Of a DNA stretch of 64,000 nucleotides, positions 12,201 through 27,200 are shown in pieces. The DNA comes from Schistocephalus solidus (lineage: Eukaryota; Platyhelminthes; Cestoda; Diphyllobothriidea; Diphyllobothriidae). The first letter of the stretch is position 1, and every line of letters starts with the position of its first letter. The translations under genes and the position numbers were made by a program. The stretch is from assembly GCA_017591395.1 (NCBI GenBank), contig WEDG01005135.1:286708-350707 (forward strand). Reading direction: 5' to 3'. The notes beneath the pieces were generated by a model, which saw only the letters and a program-made list of their open reading frames with translations, searched no databases and was not told where the DNA came from.

Positions 12201-15200
12201 GATGAGAAGATTTTCGAGGCCTCCTCCAACGCCGAGGTAACCTGTTGGCTCGCGGCCATACGAAAGTGCCTGCCGCCACTGCGTCGACTCACTCGCGTCT
12301 CCTCCTCGTCCTCCTCTCGCCGTCAGAATCACTCGACTGTCGGCGGCAGCGACATGCCTGTGCTGCTCTCGGACTCTACCATATTTGACCCCCACCATCA
12401 TCATCCCTCTGCCGATGGTGGTGGGGTGGGCAAGTTCCAGCACCACAGTCAGCAGCAAACGCAGGCATCGCCCCATCAACAGTGTTTCTCTGTCTCCGCT
12501 TCTACCTGCGCCTGCAGTAGTGTCCTAGAGTCCTTTAGGGCACATCAGCACTCATCGCCCACTCTAGACGGCGGCGGCGGCGGCAGCAGCTGCCAGCCAC
12601 CGCGATCTGTGGGTGCTGCGCCACCACAGCCGCACAGTCCTCCCTCCAGCCTACTGCTTCAGTGCTCTGTTGACGCCGTCCGGTTTCGCTTTGCGGAATA
12701 CGGCGCCGCTGCCGCCGAGGCTGCGACAACGGAGACAGCTATGCATCGGCGACAACCCGCACCCTTAGGCTCACCCAAGTGAGTCCCCGCTTTCACATCT
12801 GCTCTCTGTCCTTTCCGGTGAGCTGGATTGGACTATCTTTCTGGCCAATAATAGCAAAACTACCCTGTTTCTCCAGTCATCAGGCTAAAGTTGCAAGGGG
12901 TGCGTGTAGCATCCAAAGAAAACCGGGTAGGATGGGGGCGGGCTTAGCCTGGGCCACTTTCGTGAAAGAAATTCTGCGTGAAATCATGACTGCGCTCTCG
13001 TTGGTCCGCTAACCAGCTGGTGTTTCCCTGTAGCGCCTTAGAATTCCATCGGTGAGAACTTTCTTAAAGCATTCTACCGCATGGATGGATAATAGAATAG
13101 GTACCCCTCGTTTTACAGATTGCTTTGGAATAAATTAAGGGGGGGGGGCAAGAGAGAGAGTACCTCGTCCCATACCCTAACGCTCCTATCCCACGGTCAA
13201 CACCTTTTACGTCTGACGAATATTGCCAGAAAAGACAAGGCAGATTAAAATGGCCATTTCTGATTTATTAGCCATCGTCAGTTAGTCATACCCAACCCCA
13301 GGTGCTGCACCACCCGAGGATCGAATCCGCGACCCGTTGATCAGAATTCCAAGGCTCTAACCACTGAGCTACGGGCTCATTGTCTTGCCGGTTTATATCG
13401 GGAATATTGACTTGCATTCGTTGATGAACGCTTACCGATCGCTAACGGAACTCACTCGTTCAGCTCTGCCTTGAGACTCACTCTCGATCCCCGCCAGCAG
13501 CCGCACAGCGGCTCGTATTAGAATACGTCTATTGACCTACCCCGCATCTTCTCTATTTTGGTCCTGCCAAAAGCTTTGTCTCATTTACTTTGAGCGCACA
13601 GTGGCTGATGCAACTGCTCTTTTTTTCTAGTGCATGTAAATGATTGTCATACCTCGCGTAGAGCTTCTAAATCAACAGTCTAATTACTTGCATAACCTGC
13701 ATTTCTCTCACTAACTCACATTCTCGTGTTACAACTATCTATGCAAAACAGCGACAAGGTCTTGGTTAAGAGCTCCTCCCCCCAGACTTTAAGCTTTTTT
13801 TATGGCCCTAAGTTTTCACGAAAATCAGCACCCGCCTCTAGTCTTCGGAGCCTCAATAAGCTGAGATCAGTTTATCGTTGTACTACGAGGACAGTTTAGC
13901 CGCAGAGAGCGACGACTCCACCGCACTAAGTCGGCTCAACAACGGCGACGTGCGCAGCATCTGTGTACTCACCCACTTTGCTCCGATGACAGGGTCGAGG
14001 CGACAGTGAGTGTGCGCGAGCACAGTGACTGACAAAGACAGGTATCCCGTCTACGCGTGCCACGAAGAGGGTGGCTCGAATCTCGCATGCTTGCAGGTGT
14101 CATGGCGACCACATTTAGAAGGAACCATTACAACCGTACTCTTAGTTATGAGAGGGGGAACAAGTTACGCCGTCAGTTGGCAGGCAACCTTCAAAGCCAC
14201 GAATGTTAACGCGTTTTATTCGATGCAAGTGCGTCAGATTCGTGGTAGTGAGAAGTGTGTGTTGTGAGGATGGATTGCCCAGTTGTTGCTCGACTGTGGG
14301 CCCTCGGATAGTACTATGAAAAGGAAAGTAGGATCACTGGAACAATATATGGCTGACGTTTCAAGTCGCTGTGGTTACTGCTTTGTCTTGCAAAATTATT
14401 TGCTGTGTAAAAATCAAACAGCCGCACACGACCTTCCGACTCGATCGTGCGTATTGTTATCACGGTTTTGTCCATCTGCCGCTAACTGCTTGGTATGGAG
14501 CAACAGGGCTGGCGGCTTGCTTGTAGAGGGGAGAGGATATTTGAGCCTTCTTCGGAATTCGCCTTCTCAGGCCAATTTTCATTACTACGAGGCCCTCGAT
14601 TTTTTTCCGGCTGTTTCCCTTGTTGCCATATGGATGATGCTCGCACATGCGATGACGTGGCGAGAGCGTGTTTGCCATATTCCCCGCACTCACACATCAC
14701 ACGTGACTTTGGCACAGACTGGGCATGTGTGTGTTTGTGTGTGCCTTTACGTTGCAGCTAACACCGAACGAAGCCACAGAATTTCCCTGTGGCATGCCAG
14801 TGCCAACTTTTGCGCCAAAGTGGTCGGCATGATCGAGAGGACTTTTAGGGCTTTTGGCTGCTTGGTTTTTTTCGGTGCACTTCCTTCCCTCCCTCGTCCT
14901 GGCATGTGTCAAGCCAAGGAGTCAGCTGCTTATGCCCTCTTAAACTTTTACAGGAGGCCGAAACCCCTCACCTATCTGGTGTTATAGGGCTGCTGTTTTG
15001 TACTCCATCCGGCGAGAGATTTTCATCTGGTACAACCTGCTATCAAAAATAAACTGAGTTTCCTATCATGGTAGAACTCTCGTTTCCTGTGTTTAATTCG
15101 AAGTCACTGGGCTCGTCTCGTGGCGGGCATCCCCAGCGCTGGTGTGTCACTTCATTTGTCAACCGGAGGATTTCGCCAAAATCTCGATCTTTGTTCGAGG

Positions 15201-18200
15201 GTTTGACAGTCAGTGCCGCAGCGTGCGGGCGGGCGGCGCATGTTACTGCCAGCAGGGCCATTTTTAAATCGACTGAGGTACTGGTAGAGTTATTTGGCAT
15301 TCAGCAGGATGCTATCTTTATGCGCGTCTTCTCATCTTTGTGGCTTACTCGTGTTTTCTGCTTTGGGAGATGATAGAGCTCCTGGGTAACACCTAGGATC
15401 GAGATCTTAGTCGTATGTGACATGCCCAGGAAGCTGTAGTCACTTTGCCTGGCTGGTGGTCGCACAGAAAACCTCACGCCCAGTTCTAATCTGTTGATCA
15501 CGACTGCCATAATCTCTCCAGCTGCCAAACAAAACCAGTTGAGCGTAACCGGCGCGCCATATGATGTCGGTCAGTGTGTGAAACCGGCTCAGTTATATGT
15601 GAGGTGCCAGTTATGTTCAAGTACGCGTAGGTGGAGGCCTTACACTTTTGTTAACCACCGCGCGCCTCTACGGTCCTTTTGACGTAGTTTTGTCAGTATG
15701 AGCGGCTGATCCTGTGCAGGGCTTCACTGGGTCATCGGGATACGGCTATCGTCTGGTATACCACCTCCCAACTCTGTCCTCTACGCGCCAAACTATACGT
15801 ACCTGTCTCTTCTCATTCTGTAGCTTCTCATCGGGGAAGAGCAAATTTGACAATCCGGAGTTGGCGAGACAACAATCCTCAAATTCCCTCCTCGATTCCT
15901 TCTCCCATCATCCGCCGTCCACTGTCAATACTCGGATTCCAAACACTGGTACCAATACCAATGTCAACAACTGTGAGCCCACTCATATGCATTTTTTGTA
16001 CTTAACCATACTCTCAGTAGCTACCTTGGTGATGATTGTGCTGGGCGAAGGCGCAGGCCCCTGCAGTGTTACAACCCAAAACAAGAACACATCAACCTAA
16101 GGGCGACTCGGATCTCCACTATGTGGGAGCGCCGTAAAAGCCACATTAAGAATGAGCTTTTGCAGCCTGACTCTCAGTCCGCCAGTCAGCCACTCCACAC
16201 AAAACGCACAGGGGGCCAACCACGCGGTCCGAGTTATCCCGTCAGTTGGCAGCCTTCCAGGCCATGGCTTCTAGCGCACTGTGATAGTTTCAGGCGCTTT
16301 AGCTTGTTTATAGTGAGAAAAATGCACTTTCTCCGTTACCCCAAAATCAGGCCACCGTCCGAGCCGATCGGTTGTCTGATGTGGTAATGGGTGAATTGGC
16401 TGAGGTGTCGGAGTACCCGTCTTCGCGCACCACAGCACGACCTGGCCCCCATAACGCACACACCAGGATTTTCTTACTCATTGGATATGGAAGAGCCATC
16501 GCCGTCTGATTCGCAGTTCACTGGTCAGCCCTCTCCCATCTCCCGTCTTTTTGACTCTGTCGTGACACCGGTTACAGGTGGGGATTGGAACAGAGAGTGA
16601 GGTAGATGCATCGCAAGTCTATTCTCACTGTAATCCAGCGCAATTCACCGTCGCTGCACGAACATTTTGTGTAGCATATGGTAGGAATCTGCAGAACTTT
16701 TTTTTGCCGAATTCAAGCTAACATTTAGTTGGTAGGAAAAAATAGAAAAGTAACGACAATATTTTCTAAACGATAGCCTGACGATGTTCATCCCGTGGAT
16801 TTCCTCCGGGTTCCTGAATAGATTTATTTGTCTCCAACTGGCAAGGCGAGCCTTGCTTTCACGCTGAACTACGTTTCCGCTTGCCATCTAAGGGGAAACC
16901 CCTTAGATGGAGGGTAAATGCGACAGCGGTCGGTGGCTTGACTTCGCACCCGGTGTCACCTTCACATGCCAGTTTTCTGTCTGTGCGCGTTTCTCTACCT
17001 CCTGTCATTGGAAATTATCCTAAATCGTTTGCTGGCTGCTTTGGCACACAGCTTAACACACGCGAACGCCGGTTTTTGAACGAGCCTCCTGACCGCCCTC
17101 AAAAACAACGCTGTGAAAACGCCTACCAAAGTATTTTGCATTTTCATCGATGATTTTAGAGGCCCTTATGAATTAAAATATGGCGAAAAATATCCTTTCT
17201 CATACTCATTTGGTAGCAAATTACACCTTCGCATTTTCTACGCAAAGAACGTGTATTTTCCCATTTTTTAAAAAATACTCGCAATCCCCGAATACTGTTG
17301 AGCCGGACCGGTCGTTGCACATCTATTTAAGGTTTCAAAACTACATGACGTATACATCCCGTCGAAGAAAAATTCACCCATTTTGCTACTCCGTGAGGAA
17401 AATGTCACGTTGTGCTAATAAAATTTTGCATTTTATGTGGACCATCTCCTATGCTTTGTGAATAAAATCTTTACTTTTAAAAAATCTCATATTTGAAACT
17501 TTTTTAAAACTCAAAGGTACACTTTCTTCAAGTATAAAATTTTTACAGGATGTAATTTGCGAACAAAATTACTTCAATAAAGAATATGTATGTGCACGTT
17601 TACATATTTGAATTTATAAGTTCATCAGAAATTGATTAGAAAACTGCACACTACTTTAGTAGTGGTTGTTTACTGTACTGCCTTTGCAGGCGGCTGGAAG
17701 TAAGCTCTTTCAAACACCGGTATCCTGACATGAATTTAATATGTTGCAATTAGGCTGTAAGATATTAAATAGTGCAACTATACCCAAATAATTTTTTTTC
17801 GAATCGCACACTCATTTCAGAGTTTCGACTATTTTATGGGATAGGCGATAATTAGTTTTAACTTGCACCTTCTGTTAGACGCAACGCAGGTGTCAAGTGA
17901 TTCCTGCTTTCAAACTATTTGTCTACGAGTTCTCTCTCTCCCTCAGATAAGTTATGTGTATCTAGTCTACCTTCCTACATGTTCGACGAGCTTCCTCACA
18001 CGTCGCTCTGTTTTTTTTTTTGCTAGCAGTGCGGTGGTGTATACCTTTTAGCTCTCTGATTTATTGCTCTCGTCTCTCTGCTTCTCTCTCGCTCTGTCAT
18101 GCGGAAGGAGGTGGAGCAGGTAAACCCTTTGGACTTCATTGGCGGTATGCCGGTGCTGGCTTGCCCGATCATTAAGTTGGCCGGGAAATTAGTCTACAGA

Positions 18201-21200
18201 GTCAGTATTTACTCACCTAGAAGGCGGGTGAGAGCAGCCGTGAAGACGTGGTGAAAATAACCTGTCCAAGGCCGTCACCAGCGCCGGCGCAGTGCTGCAG
18301 CGGCTGTATGACGAGAAGGCTGGAAGCTTTAGCATTGGTTCCGTTGAAAAAGAAGAAGAAACTCACTTTCTGTTCTGATGCCTTCTCATTGCGACATCCC
18401 AGCATCGATGGTAACCGACCGCCGCCAAAGGCACGCTCCTATTGGGTTGATGAAGTTGAGGAAATGAGAACTCTTTGTTTCTATTCATTATACTTCCTTA
18501 CCGACTGTAATTATGTACCCGTTTATTTAGAACTGAGGCCGTCCAGTAGATAGGGTGGGTTGTCCTCTAGGGCTGCAGTCTGATTACTGATTGTGGCAGT
18601 AGGTTGGGCGGCGGCAGGTGACTTAGACCAAATGGAAAGAAATGCAAGGCTCTCGTTCGGGTCTAGTAGCTCAAGCGGTTACTATGCTGGTTGTACTCAA
18701 GCCTTGCCGCCACACTGGTGGTGGCTACTGCTGCTGCTGCTTCGAATACCTCATAATCTGTCCTCCTCCTCTTCTGCTGCTCGCTGTGTACAGCCATCGT
18801 GTGCCCGATGCCCTCAAAGCCCTTCGCGGCTCCCGCCGCCTTTCATCGGGTAGCGCCCACCAACACCGCCGCCACCACGAATGCGGTGTCTGAGGCTTCC
18901 CGCATCTGGAACTCGCCCCGGTCGCAGGCCTCTGAGGCTACTGATCCACATGCCACTGCTGCCTGCATCACCTCAGCCGGTAGCGGTGGAGGCGGCGGCA
19001 GCGGTCTCAACAACAACAACAACAGCTCCAGTCCAGTCTGGTCCTCGGGTCTGATGGTCAACATCGACGACCTAATCGTCCAACGACTCTCCATCTACCC
19101 CTGGTACCATGGCACCCTGTCCCGTGTGCATGCGACCGCTTTCGTGCTGGGTCAGACTCCGGTCAACAGGACCGGCGTTTCTGCTGCTGCCGCCGACGCC
19201 GCTGGCACTGAAGAACAGCTCCCCACAGCCCGACTGGACCCTACTGCCTGTACCGGTGGTACCGTCAGCTCTTTTGTCGGTACGGCGCCTGGTTGCACCG
19301 CCCCGCCGTGTCGACACAGCAGCTGCAGCAACAGCTCTCCACCACGGATGGCATCTTTCTTGTCCGACAGAGCGAAACGCGGGTCGGCGAATTTGTGCTG
19401 ACGTTCAGTTGCCACGGCAAGGCGAAGGTGAGTCCTTGTCGCCTCCGTCATTTTTTTCTTTTCACTTGCCTTGCCCTCCACGCATCGGTCTGCACCACTG
19501 GCACCGTTGTCGATTGTGTGATGGTGATAGTGATGTTCGCTCGCTTTTTCGTTATGACGACCTGTGCTGGCGAGAGAGGGGAGGGGGCACGTTTCCACTG
19601 CGTCTGGTTTTTCATCTTTGGCCATTATTATCGTGTCTTTTCGTCCGAAACGATATGATCCGGTAGACAGATGGTGCTCGGAGCGTCGTGGTGCGATCTG
19701 CCTGTGCGTGCGTGCGTCGATACTTTTTATCGGTCATCCCGTAATAGCTGACCACAAAGTCATAATTAATGTGATAAGTAATTTCCGGCATATGTACACC
19801 CAGACGCTATCCATCAGCGAGTAGGCTGTCATCATCTCACGCGAATCACGCTGAAGCATCTCTCAGGCTAGTACGTAAGCGTCCTCCGGCTGTCTGGTTT
19901 TATGGTCCGGTTCCTGGCTGACCATTGACCGCTTTGAATCGTTTTATCTGCCCCCTCTACCAAGGGGAACCCGATTACAGGCGCGCTTTGCCATCATGTC
20001 GGTGGCCAACTGATGATTGAACTCTAACTTCGCATTCAGCCCACTGTGTGTTTGTATGGAGTCGCTAACTGGTGGACTGGGAGTCGGTCTGCGAAGGATC
20101 CTTCGTAATGTGACCACTGTGGCACTGTGAGAATCTGAGCTGCCCACCCATTGTGTGAGATCGTAGCGTGTGCTTTGTGTTTGCCCCCCAAACTGGCCAC
20201 GTGGTAGATGCGCTGCACCAACACGGGGCCAGATCGGAGCATGACAGGGGTTATTCGGGTTGAGCTCCCATAGCAAATGCCGAACATTGGGGCGTGGTGG
20301 CACGCGTAGGTGCAGGCTCACGCCGCACCAGCCAATTTTACCATTAATGGCCCTCTCACTCCGTGGGATCTGATTCAGGCATGGTGGTACGGGCATGAGC
20401 CTCGACGGCCGCAATAGCCACCTGCGCTCGATCCCGCCTCTGGTCTTCTTGACTCGGTCATGACACCTAACGCAGGTGCTGGAGTGTAGCAGAGAGAGCA
20501 GTAGCTGTCGTTAAAGTCTACTTTCACTCAAAATTAATTTATGCGCAAGTCGCCCTCCCTGCTTCACCATACTGTGGAGAACATAGTAGACTACGACGGC
20601 CGAACTTTCATATTGTGTGTTGGGTGGCAGATCGTGTGTGTGATACACGTAGACGAGCTGTACTTTCACTGTCCGTTACTGCGCCCAATCTTCGCATCAG
20701 TTGACCGACCAACTCGGATAGTGGACTGAGGTCTAAATGAGGTAAAACAGAGTGAGGTCGACTCATTACTATGACTTTTACGACCCCCATTCAGTTAGGA
20801 TTCGAGGCCCTCTCCTGTTGAGTGAAATCCGGGTTCTGTGTGCGTAAACCAGGGGTGTGGTGGCACCCCTAGATTCAGGATCATGCCGCGTCAGCCACCT
20901 GCGACCGATCCAACCTTCGTCTTCTTGACTCCGTCTTGACTCTGGGTCCAGGTGTTAGAGGAGGAGGGACTGAAATAGATGCAGCGAAAGTCGACTATCA
21001 CTAAAAGCTAATTCACACACTTACGCACAACTCATCGTTCTTGCACCCAGGCTTCTGTGGGACACGGTGGACCTGGTCAAAATTGACTGTTTCGAACTGT
21101 CAGCCGACTGGGGTTATAGGTAGGTAGAGCGACCAACTCTACGAACCACTTCCTCTCTTTGGTTCGCCTGCATTTCTGTAGATTTTTGTTCCCCAGACTT

Positions 21201-24200
21201 TACAGTTCATTTACTTCGCCGTTGACCCTCGCTGAATGCAACTGCGCTTTTCGTCAGACGTAGACTCTGGACAGGCTCGTGCTGGGTTCAGCGAGGAGGC
21301 CCCGCTGTCTGTGGATCCTACCAGAATGTGTGCGTCGTCTTTAAAATGTCAGTCATCAGTTGGCCAAAAGGATTATATCAACTGCAAACTTGTCAGAGAG
21401 GATAAATGGAGCTCAGTCGTACTGGAAGTGTAAATCGGTTTCTGGTTAAACAGTCCTGACCTCCGCAGCCGGCCACACTGTCAGATTGACCGACGGCACG
21501 CGTCGACCCAGGCTGCGTGGGGTCTGCGTGAGCGCATTCCTACTGCGCACATGGGCAGTGGTGTGGTATGCATAGGCTTCTCGCCACGCCACGCCACAAC
21601 ATGCTGGTTGCAGGGACGGTGACTTGGGCGTGAACTAGTTTATAGTGACGAAGACTTGCGATGCATCGACCACAATCTCTTCTCAACGCTCACCTCGTTC
21701 TCATGGCAAAACGTCTTGACGACCAGAGTTCGGGCTCAGGTGGAATGACTGACAAAGCAGTGGAGACCGTGTATGCGTACCACACACAACGTGGTTCCCA
21801 TAACGTCTACCGGGCCTTTACACAGGCTGCTGCCACAGAGACCATACTGAGGACTCACTGCAGGCAGAAGTTCGGTCCTCCAGTAATTCCAAAATACTCA
21901 TCACAAAGACCCCGTTACTACACCAGTTGGCAACCTGCAAAGCCAAGACTCCTAGCGCGTCGTTATACATTCAAAAGGGTCAGATTGATTATAAGTGAGG
22001 AGTGCGCTGATGTGTCGTATGGATGAACTCTCAAGTGCGCGGATATCGTCTCTTGTGACTTTCCAAATGTCGTTGAATTATTCGACACTGCCCAAAGCAT
22101 TTTTACCGTTTAACTGGCTTGCTTAAGTATCCAGAGTTGCGATAGAGCTTCACTGATCAGGGTTTTCCTCAATGCCGGGGCTCTTCCTTTCTCCTTTCTG
22201 TATTCGAGATGTTCTCTGGCGTCCTTCGCTTACGGCCCGTGTCCACTCCTCCTCCTAGTTCGTCCCGCTGTCACATCGAGCGTGTGATTGTCCGTCTGTT
22301 TCCTGCGCTAGTTGGCGAGATGACTCCTGTTAGTCTTTTTTCACTCCGAGGTTAGAAAATTATGTCAGCTAGTGCCAATTCTTTCCTTGGCATCTTGCTC
22401 TTCTGCCACCGGGTGACTTGAATACGTCACTAAACCGACCGAGGTTTGTTTTAACCAATTAGAGAATACCGGACAATCGATTGGCTTTCGCGGCCGTCGT
22501 ACAGTCCGTTCCTACCTTTGTCGCCCTCAACCGCCAAGCTTTCCTTTCAGATACACCCCGCCGCCACTATCCACCTCTTCCTCCTCCTCATCAGCATTAA
22601 CCACTTACTTAGCCAGCGCTCTGTCGCACCGGCACATGCCAATACAGTCCGCCTGATGGAACTGTAAACCAGTATATCGTTTACTTGCTTGACAAATAAA
22701 CACAATGCACACTTTTGGTGCCTCACGGCATTTGGACTTGAGACACTCGTGGGCCAGGTCAAGCAGAGTTGTAACTCTAGTGAACCGAGTAAATTTGCGA
22801 GAATACATGTCATCTGTTTTGCTGTTCTTCACCATCTGACTCGACTAAACAGTTAACCCAATTAAAACTAGTGACCCGACTAACTGGCATAAATATATTC
22901 TGTGTTTCTACGCGAGAACCATGACTGAGTTATTGTCGATTAGGTTTAATGTCTCTGCCGAACATCAAAACATTCCCCCCCCCACACCTGCCTTGTCTGA
23001 TGGTTGGTAACTTCTGTCTGAAAACATTGTGTGCTAGTTTGCATACTTGCAAGCGACCCGGATTCTATATAACACGAGAATCCACCCTGCACCGCAATCT
23101 TCTCGTACGAACAAGGTTTTGGCAGACTTTTACGCACTTTGTCCTCCGCGTTCATGGGGCCTGTCAATGGGGCACTCATGACGAGTGAACGAACCTTTCT
23201 AAAACGTTTATGTTCTGATGAAGAGGAAGACGTGATTTTTGTCACCGGAAGCGAGCATTCGCGAACGATTGCTTGCTGACAATCGCGCCGATAGTGCGCC
23301 ACTCATAGGTGGTGACAAACCCCGGAAAAAAGTTGGAGCTGGTCGACGCTGACCAGAAAAGTCGCTGTGGAATTGTAAGAGGGGATGGAGAGGATTGCAT
23401 GTACATTCCAAAATATATTTCCCTCCCGTCGAGTTCTGTTGGGGGAGGGTTCTGAAAGGAGGAACATGTTCGGTGAGGTCTTTCGGCGAATCTGACGAAT
23501 TTGAAACTGTTAATCGATCCTGCCTGACTATTGAGTTTTAAAAGTAGCCACACGGTGGAAGTAGACATTCAGAGGGATGTGACGGTTCTTGTCGGGTTCC
23601 AGTGCAATTGATGGTTTGTCAAGTAGTTTGTTGTTAGAGAGATTTAAATCCTCATCGTGACCTGGCTTCTGTCGTCAGCAAGCCATGCTCCAGCCTAACA
23701 CCGGAGGGACCTGAGAGTTGGATATGAATATATGCACCGCACCCCATCGGACTTCGCCGACTGCATTTGTTCTTTCTGGTTTTATTTAGACATAGTAGGT
23801 AGGGGTGTAGGGGTACTAGTTAGGGGTAGCACCACACAGGTAGCATTTGGTCGCTCCATTTGTCTCGCACAGGTGGTGAATGCTCCTGTGGCCGCCTCTA
23901 ACTGCTACCCAACTCTCACCTTTGGCTCCTCGAAGTTGGGTTCTTCCCAGTGGCCACACCCCGGGCAACTGTCACGACCGGCGAGCTAAACCAGGTGAGG
24001 GTCTCCGGGGTTGTGTGTGCCTTCACAGCCGGTATGTCTGACTCCCGAACTTCCCACCTTCCCCTCTCAAAAAGTCCTACGGTGGGGGCGACAGCAGCCC
24101 CGTAGGCGGTCCAGGCTAACTCGGGTCGTTCTCCCACTACAACAAAACCGTGACCCATAGTGGAGTTCGGCAGCCGTCTGGGATGTCCGAGCAGCCCTAT

Positions 24201-27200
24201 TTAGGGACAGCACTGCTTGCCTTCTCGCTGAGGAAGAGGCTAGAAAGGTGCCCTAAACAAATGCTGGTTATCACGTCTTCGGCAGCCTGCCGTGGCTCGC
24301 AGATCTTAAAATACGCGGTCGTAAATCTCAAACAAACAACAAACCCCCCGTCCTTATCCCCCTCGCCATACCCTCCAGGCTGCTCCGGTGAGTCCACTCA
24401 CACTAGCAGCCTGGAATGTTCGTTCCCTTTTAGACAATCCTAGGAGCAACCGGCCGGAACGGAGGACGGCGCTAGTCGCTCGGGAACTGGCGCACTACAA
24501 GGTGGACATTGCTGCTCTCAGCGAGACCCGATTCTCTGAGCAGGGTCAGCTGGAGGAGGTGGGTGCCGGCTACACCTTCTTCTGGAGCGGCCGGCCAAAG
24601 GCAGAGCGACGCGACGCTGGTGTTGCCTTTGCCATCCGGAACGACATCGTGGGACGTCTGCCCTGTCTTGTGCAGGGTATCAGTGATTGTCTGATGAGCC
24701 TCCGCCTGCCTCTTCGGGGAGACCAGTTCGCCACCATCCTCAGCGCCTACGCTCCCCCAATGACGAGCTCTGATGCGGCGAAGGACAAATTCTACGAGGA
24801 CCTGCACGCCTTGCTGGCGACTGTGCCGAAAGAGGACAAGTTAATTGTCCTTGGTGACTTCAACGCCCGCGTCGGGATGGACCACGCTGCCTGGCAGGGA
24901 GTGCTGTGTCCCCACGGTCTCGGTAGCTGTAACGATAATGGCCTCCTTCTTCTGCGCACGTGTGCGGAACACCTTATTCCGACGCGGGAGAAGGCCACGT
25001 GGATGCACCCTCGGTCGCTGCGCTGGCAGCTGCTGGACTATGATCTCGTCCGGAGACGAGATCGACAAGACGTGCTGGTAACCAAGGCCATCCGCGATGC
25101 TGATGGTTGGACTGATCACTGAATCGTCATCTCCCATGTGTGGCTCCGACTGCAACCCCGACGAAGGCCGCCAGGTAAGTTAAATACTCTTTTATTAAAT
25201 TTGCCTGCTCACCGTTTGGATTTCAGCAACCAAATAACCGAGAAACTTGAGGACCTGCATGCTTCAGACGATAACGCTACCGTGGAGACACGATGGTGTC
25301 GACTGCGAAATGTCATCCAGTCCACCGCCCTCGATGTCCTCGGACGCGCACGCCGTCAACACCAGGACTGGTTTGACGTCAACGACGCCGACGTCAGCAA
25401 CTTACTCGTGAAGAAGAATGGACTACACAAAGCCTACTTGGACCTTCGGACTGACGCCACCAAAGCAGCCTTTTTCAAATGCCGGCGCCTTGTACAGCAA
25501 CGGCTGCGGGAGATGCAGGATGTCTGGATGATCTGAAAGGCTGAGAAAATCCAGGGGTTTGCGGACCGCAATGAAATGAAAAATTTTTTCAAAGCCATCA
25601 AGGCCATCTACGGCTTGTGTATCAAGGGGACCGCACCGCTGCTCAGCTCTGACGGCACAACATTGCTGACAGAGAAATCGCTAATTCTGAAGCGCTGGGT
25701 CGAGCACTTCAGAAGTGAACTTAATTGCTCATCAGCCATCTCCGATGCTGCCATTGACCGACTCCCTCAACTGGACACGAACAATGACCTAAATCTGCCG
25801 CCTTCCCTACCAGAAACCATCCGGGCCGTGCAGTAGTTTTCCAGCGGTAAAGCACCAGGATCCGACGCAGTCCCACCGGAACTTTACAAGCACGGTGGGC
25901 CCCGGCTAATTGCAGAACTCACAACACTCTTCCAGGTGATGTGGCGCCAAGGACAAGTTCCGCAGGATTTCAAAGACGCGACCATCGTCCATCTCTACAA
26001 ACGGAAGGGGAACCGGCAACTCTGTGATAATCACAGAGGCATCTCGTTGCTCAACATCGCCTGGAAGATCTTTGCCCGTATCCTTCTCAATCGTCTGAAC
26101 GGTCACCTAGAGCAGGGCCTGCTCCCGGAAAGCCAATGTGGGTTCCGCCGACACCGTGGAACAACCCATATGATCTTTGCCGCCCGCCAGCTTCAAGAGA
26201 AGTGCCAGGAGATGCGAACTCCCCTGTACACCACCTTCGTGGATCTGACGAAAGCCTTTGACACGGTGAATCGCGACGGACTGTGGAAAGTCATGCAGAA
26301 ATTTGGTTGTCCTGAGCGGTTCACGCACATGGTGCGTCAGCTTCATGAGGGTATGACGGCACGCGTCACTGGCAACGGGACGGTATCCGAAGCATTCACA
26401 GTGACCAACGGAGTGAAGCAGGGCTGCGTATTGGCTCCCACCCTGTTCAGTCTCATGTTCTCGGCTATGCTGATGGACGCCTACCGTGATGAGCAGCCTG
26501 GGATCCGCATCGCCTACAGAACTGACGGGCACCTTCTCAACAGTCGGCGTATGCAGGCTTCAACGTGCGTGTCTACGACTTCAGTCCATGACTTGCTCTT
26601 CGCGGACGACTGCGCCCTTAACACCGTGACGGAGGAGGACATGCAAAGGAGTATGGACTTCTTCGCCGATATTGGATTAACAATCAGTACAGCCAAAACG
26701 GTTGTCATGCACCAGCCGCCACCCAGCGCGGAATACAATGCTCCCCGAATCAATGTCAACGGTGCTCAACTCAAGCACGTGAAAACCTTCGCTTATCTAG
26801 GAAGCACGCTGTCGCGCAACACGAGAATCGATAACAAGGTTGCCCAACGGATCTTCAAATCCAGTCAGGCCTTCGGGTGGCTGCAGGCCTCTGTGTGGAA
26901 TCGCCACAGTATTCACCTGAACACCAAACTGAAGATGTACAAGGCCGTCGTCTTGACGACACTCCTTTACGGAGCGGAGACCCGGACCGTCTATTCGAAC
27001 CAAGCCAGGAAGCTGAATCACTTCCATCTCAGCTACCTCCGCAGAATACTGAAGCTGAGAGGGCAAGACAGGATCCCGGACACGGAAGTCCTGGAGCGGA
27101 CCGGAATCCTCAGCATCCACGCAATGCTGAGGCAAGTGCAACTGCTATCGAGCGGCCACCTGGTGAGAATGGACTACGAGCGACTACCCAAGCGACTTTT

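Larger units (their letters stand above)
12779..15823 (+). other. Intron of SH2B-like gene
   Basis: Intron of 3045 bases. It holds a tRNA-derived SINE (13240-13520, - strand) and a fragment of the 0.8-kb repeat (about 14155-14265, - strand). A 705-base open frame at 14283-14987 includes a GT microsatellite and was not accepted as a gene. Confidence 0.7.

Noticed and set aside
14283..14987. 705-base open frame on + strand
   Set aside because: Lies within an intron, includes a GT microsatellite coding for Cys/Val repeats, and overlaps open frames on the other strand; no known motif.
18100..18370. Short coding-like frames ([37 protein letters not shown])
   Set aside because: Not in a phase linking neighbouring exons as far as I can tell, and no family recognised; left unassigned.
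23905..24387. Possible ORF1 of the RTE-like LINE
   Set aside because: No open frame with a recognisable ORF1 motif; treated as leader.
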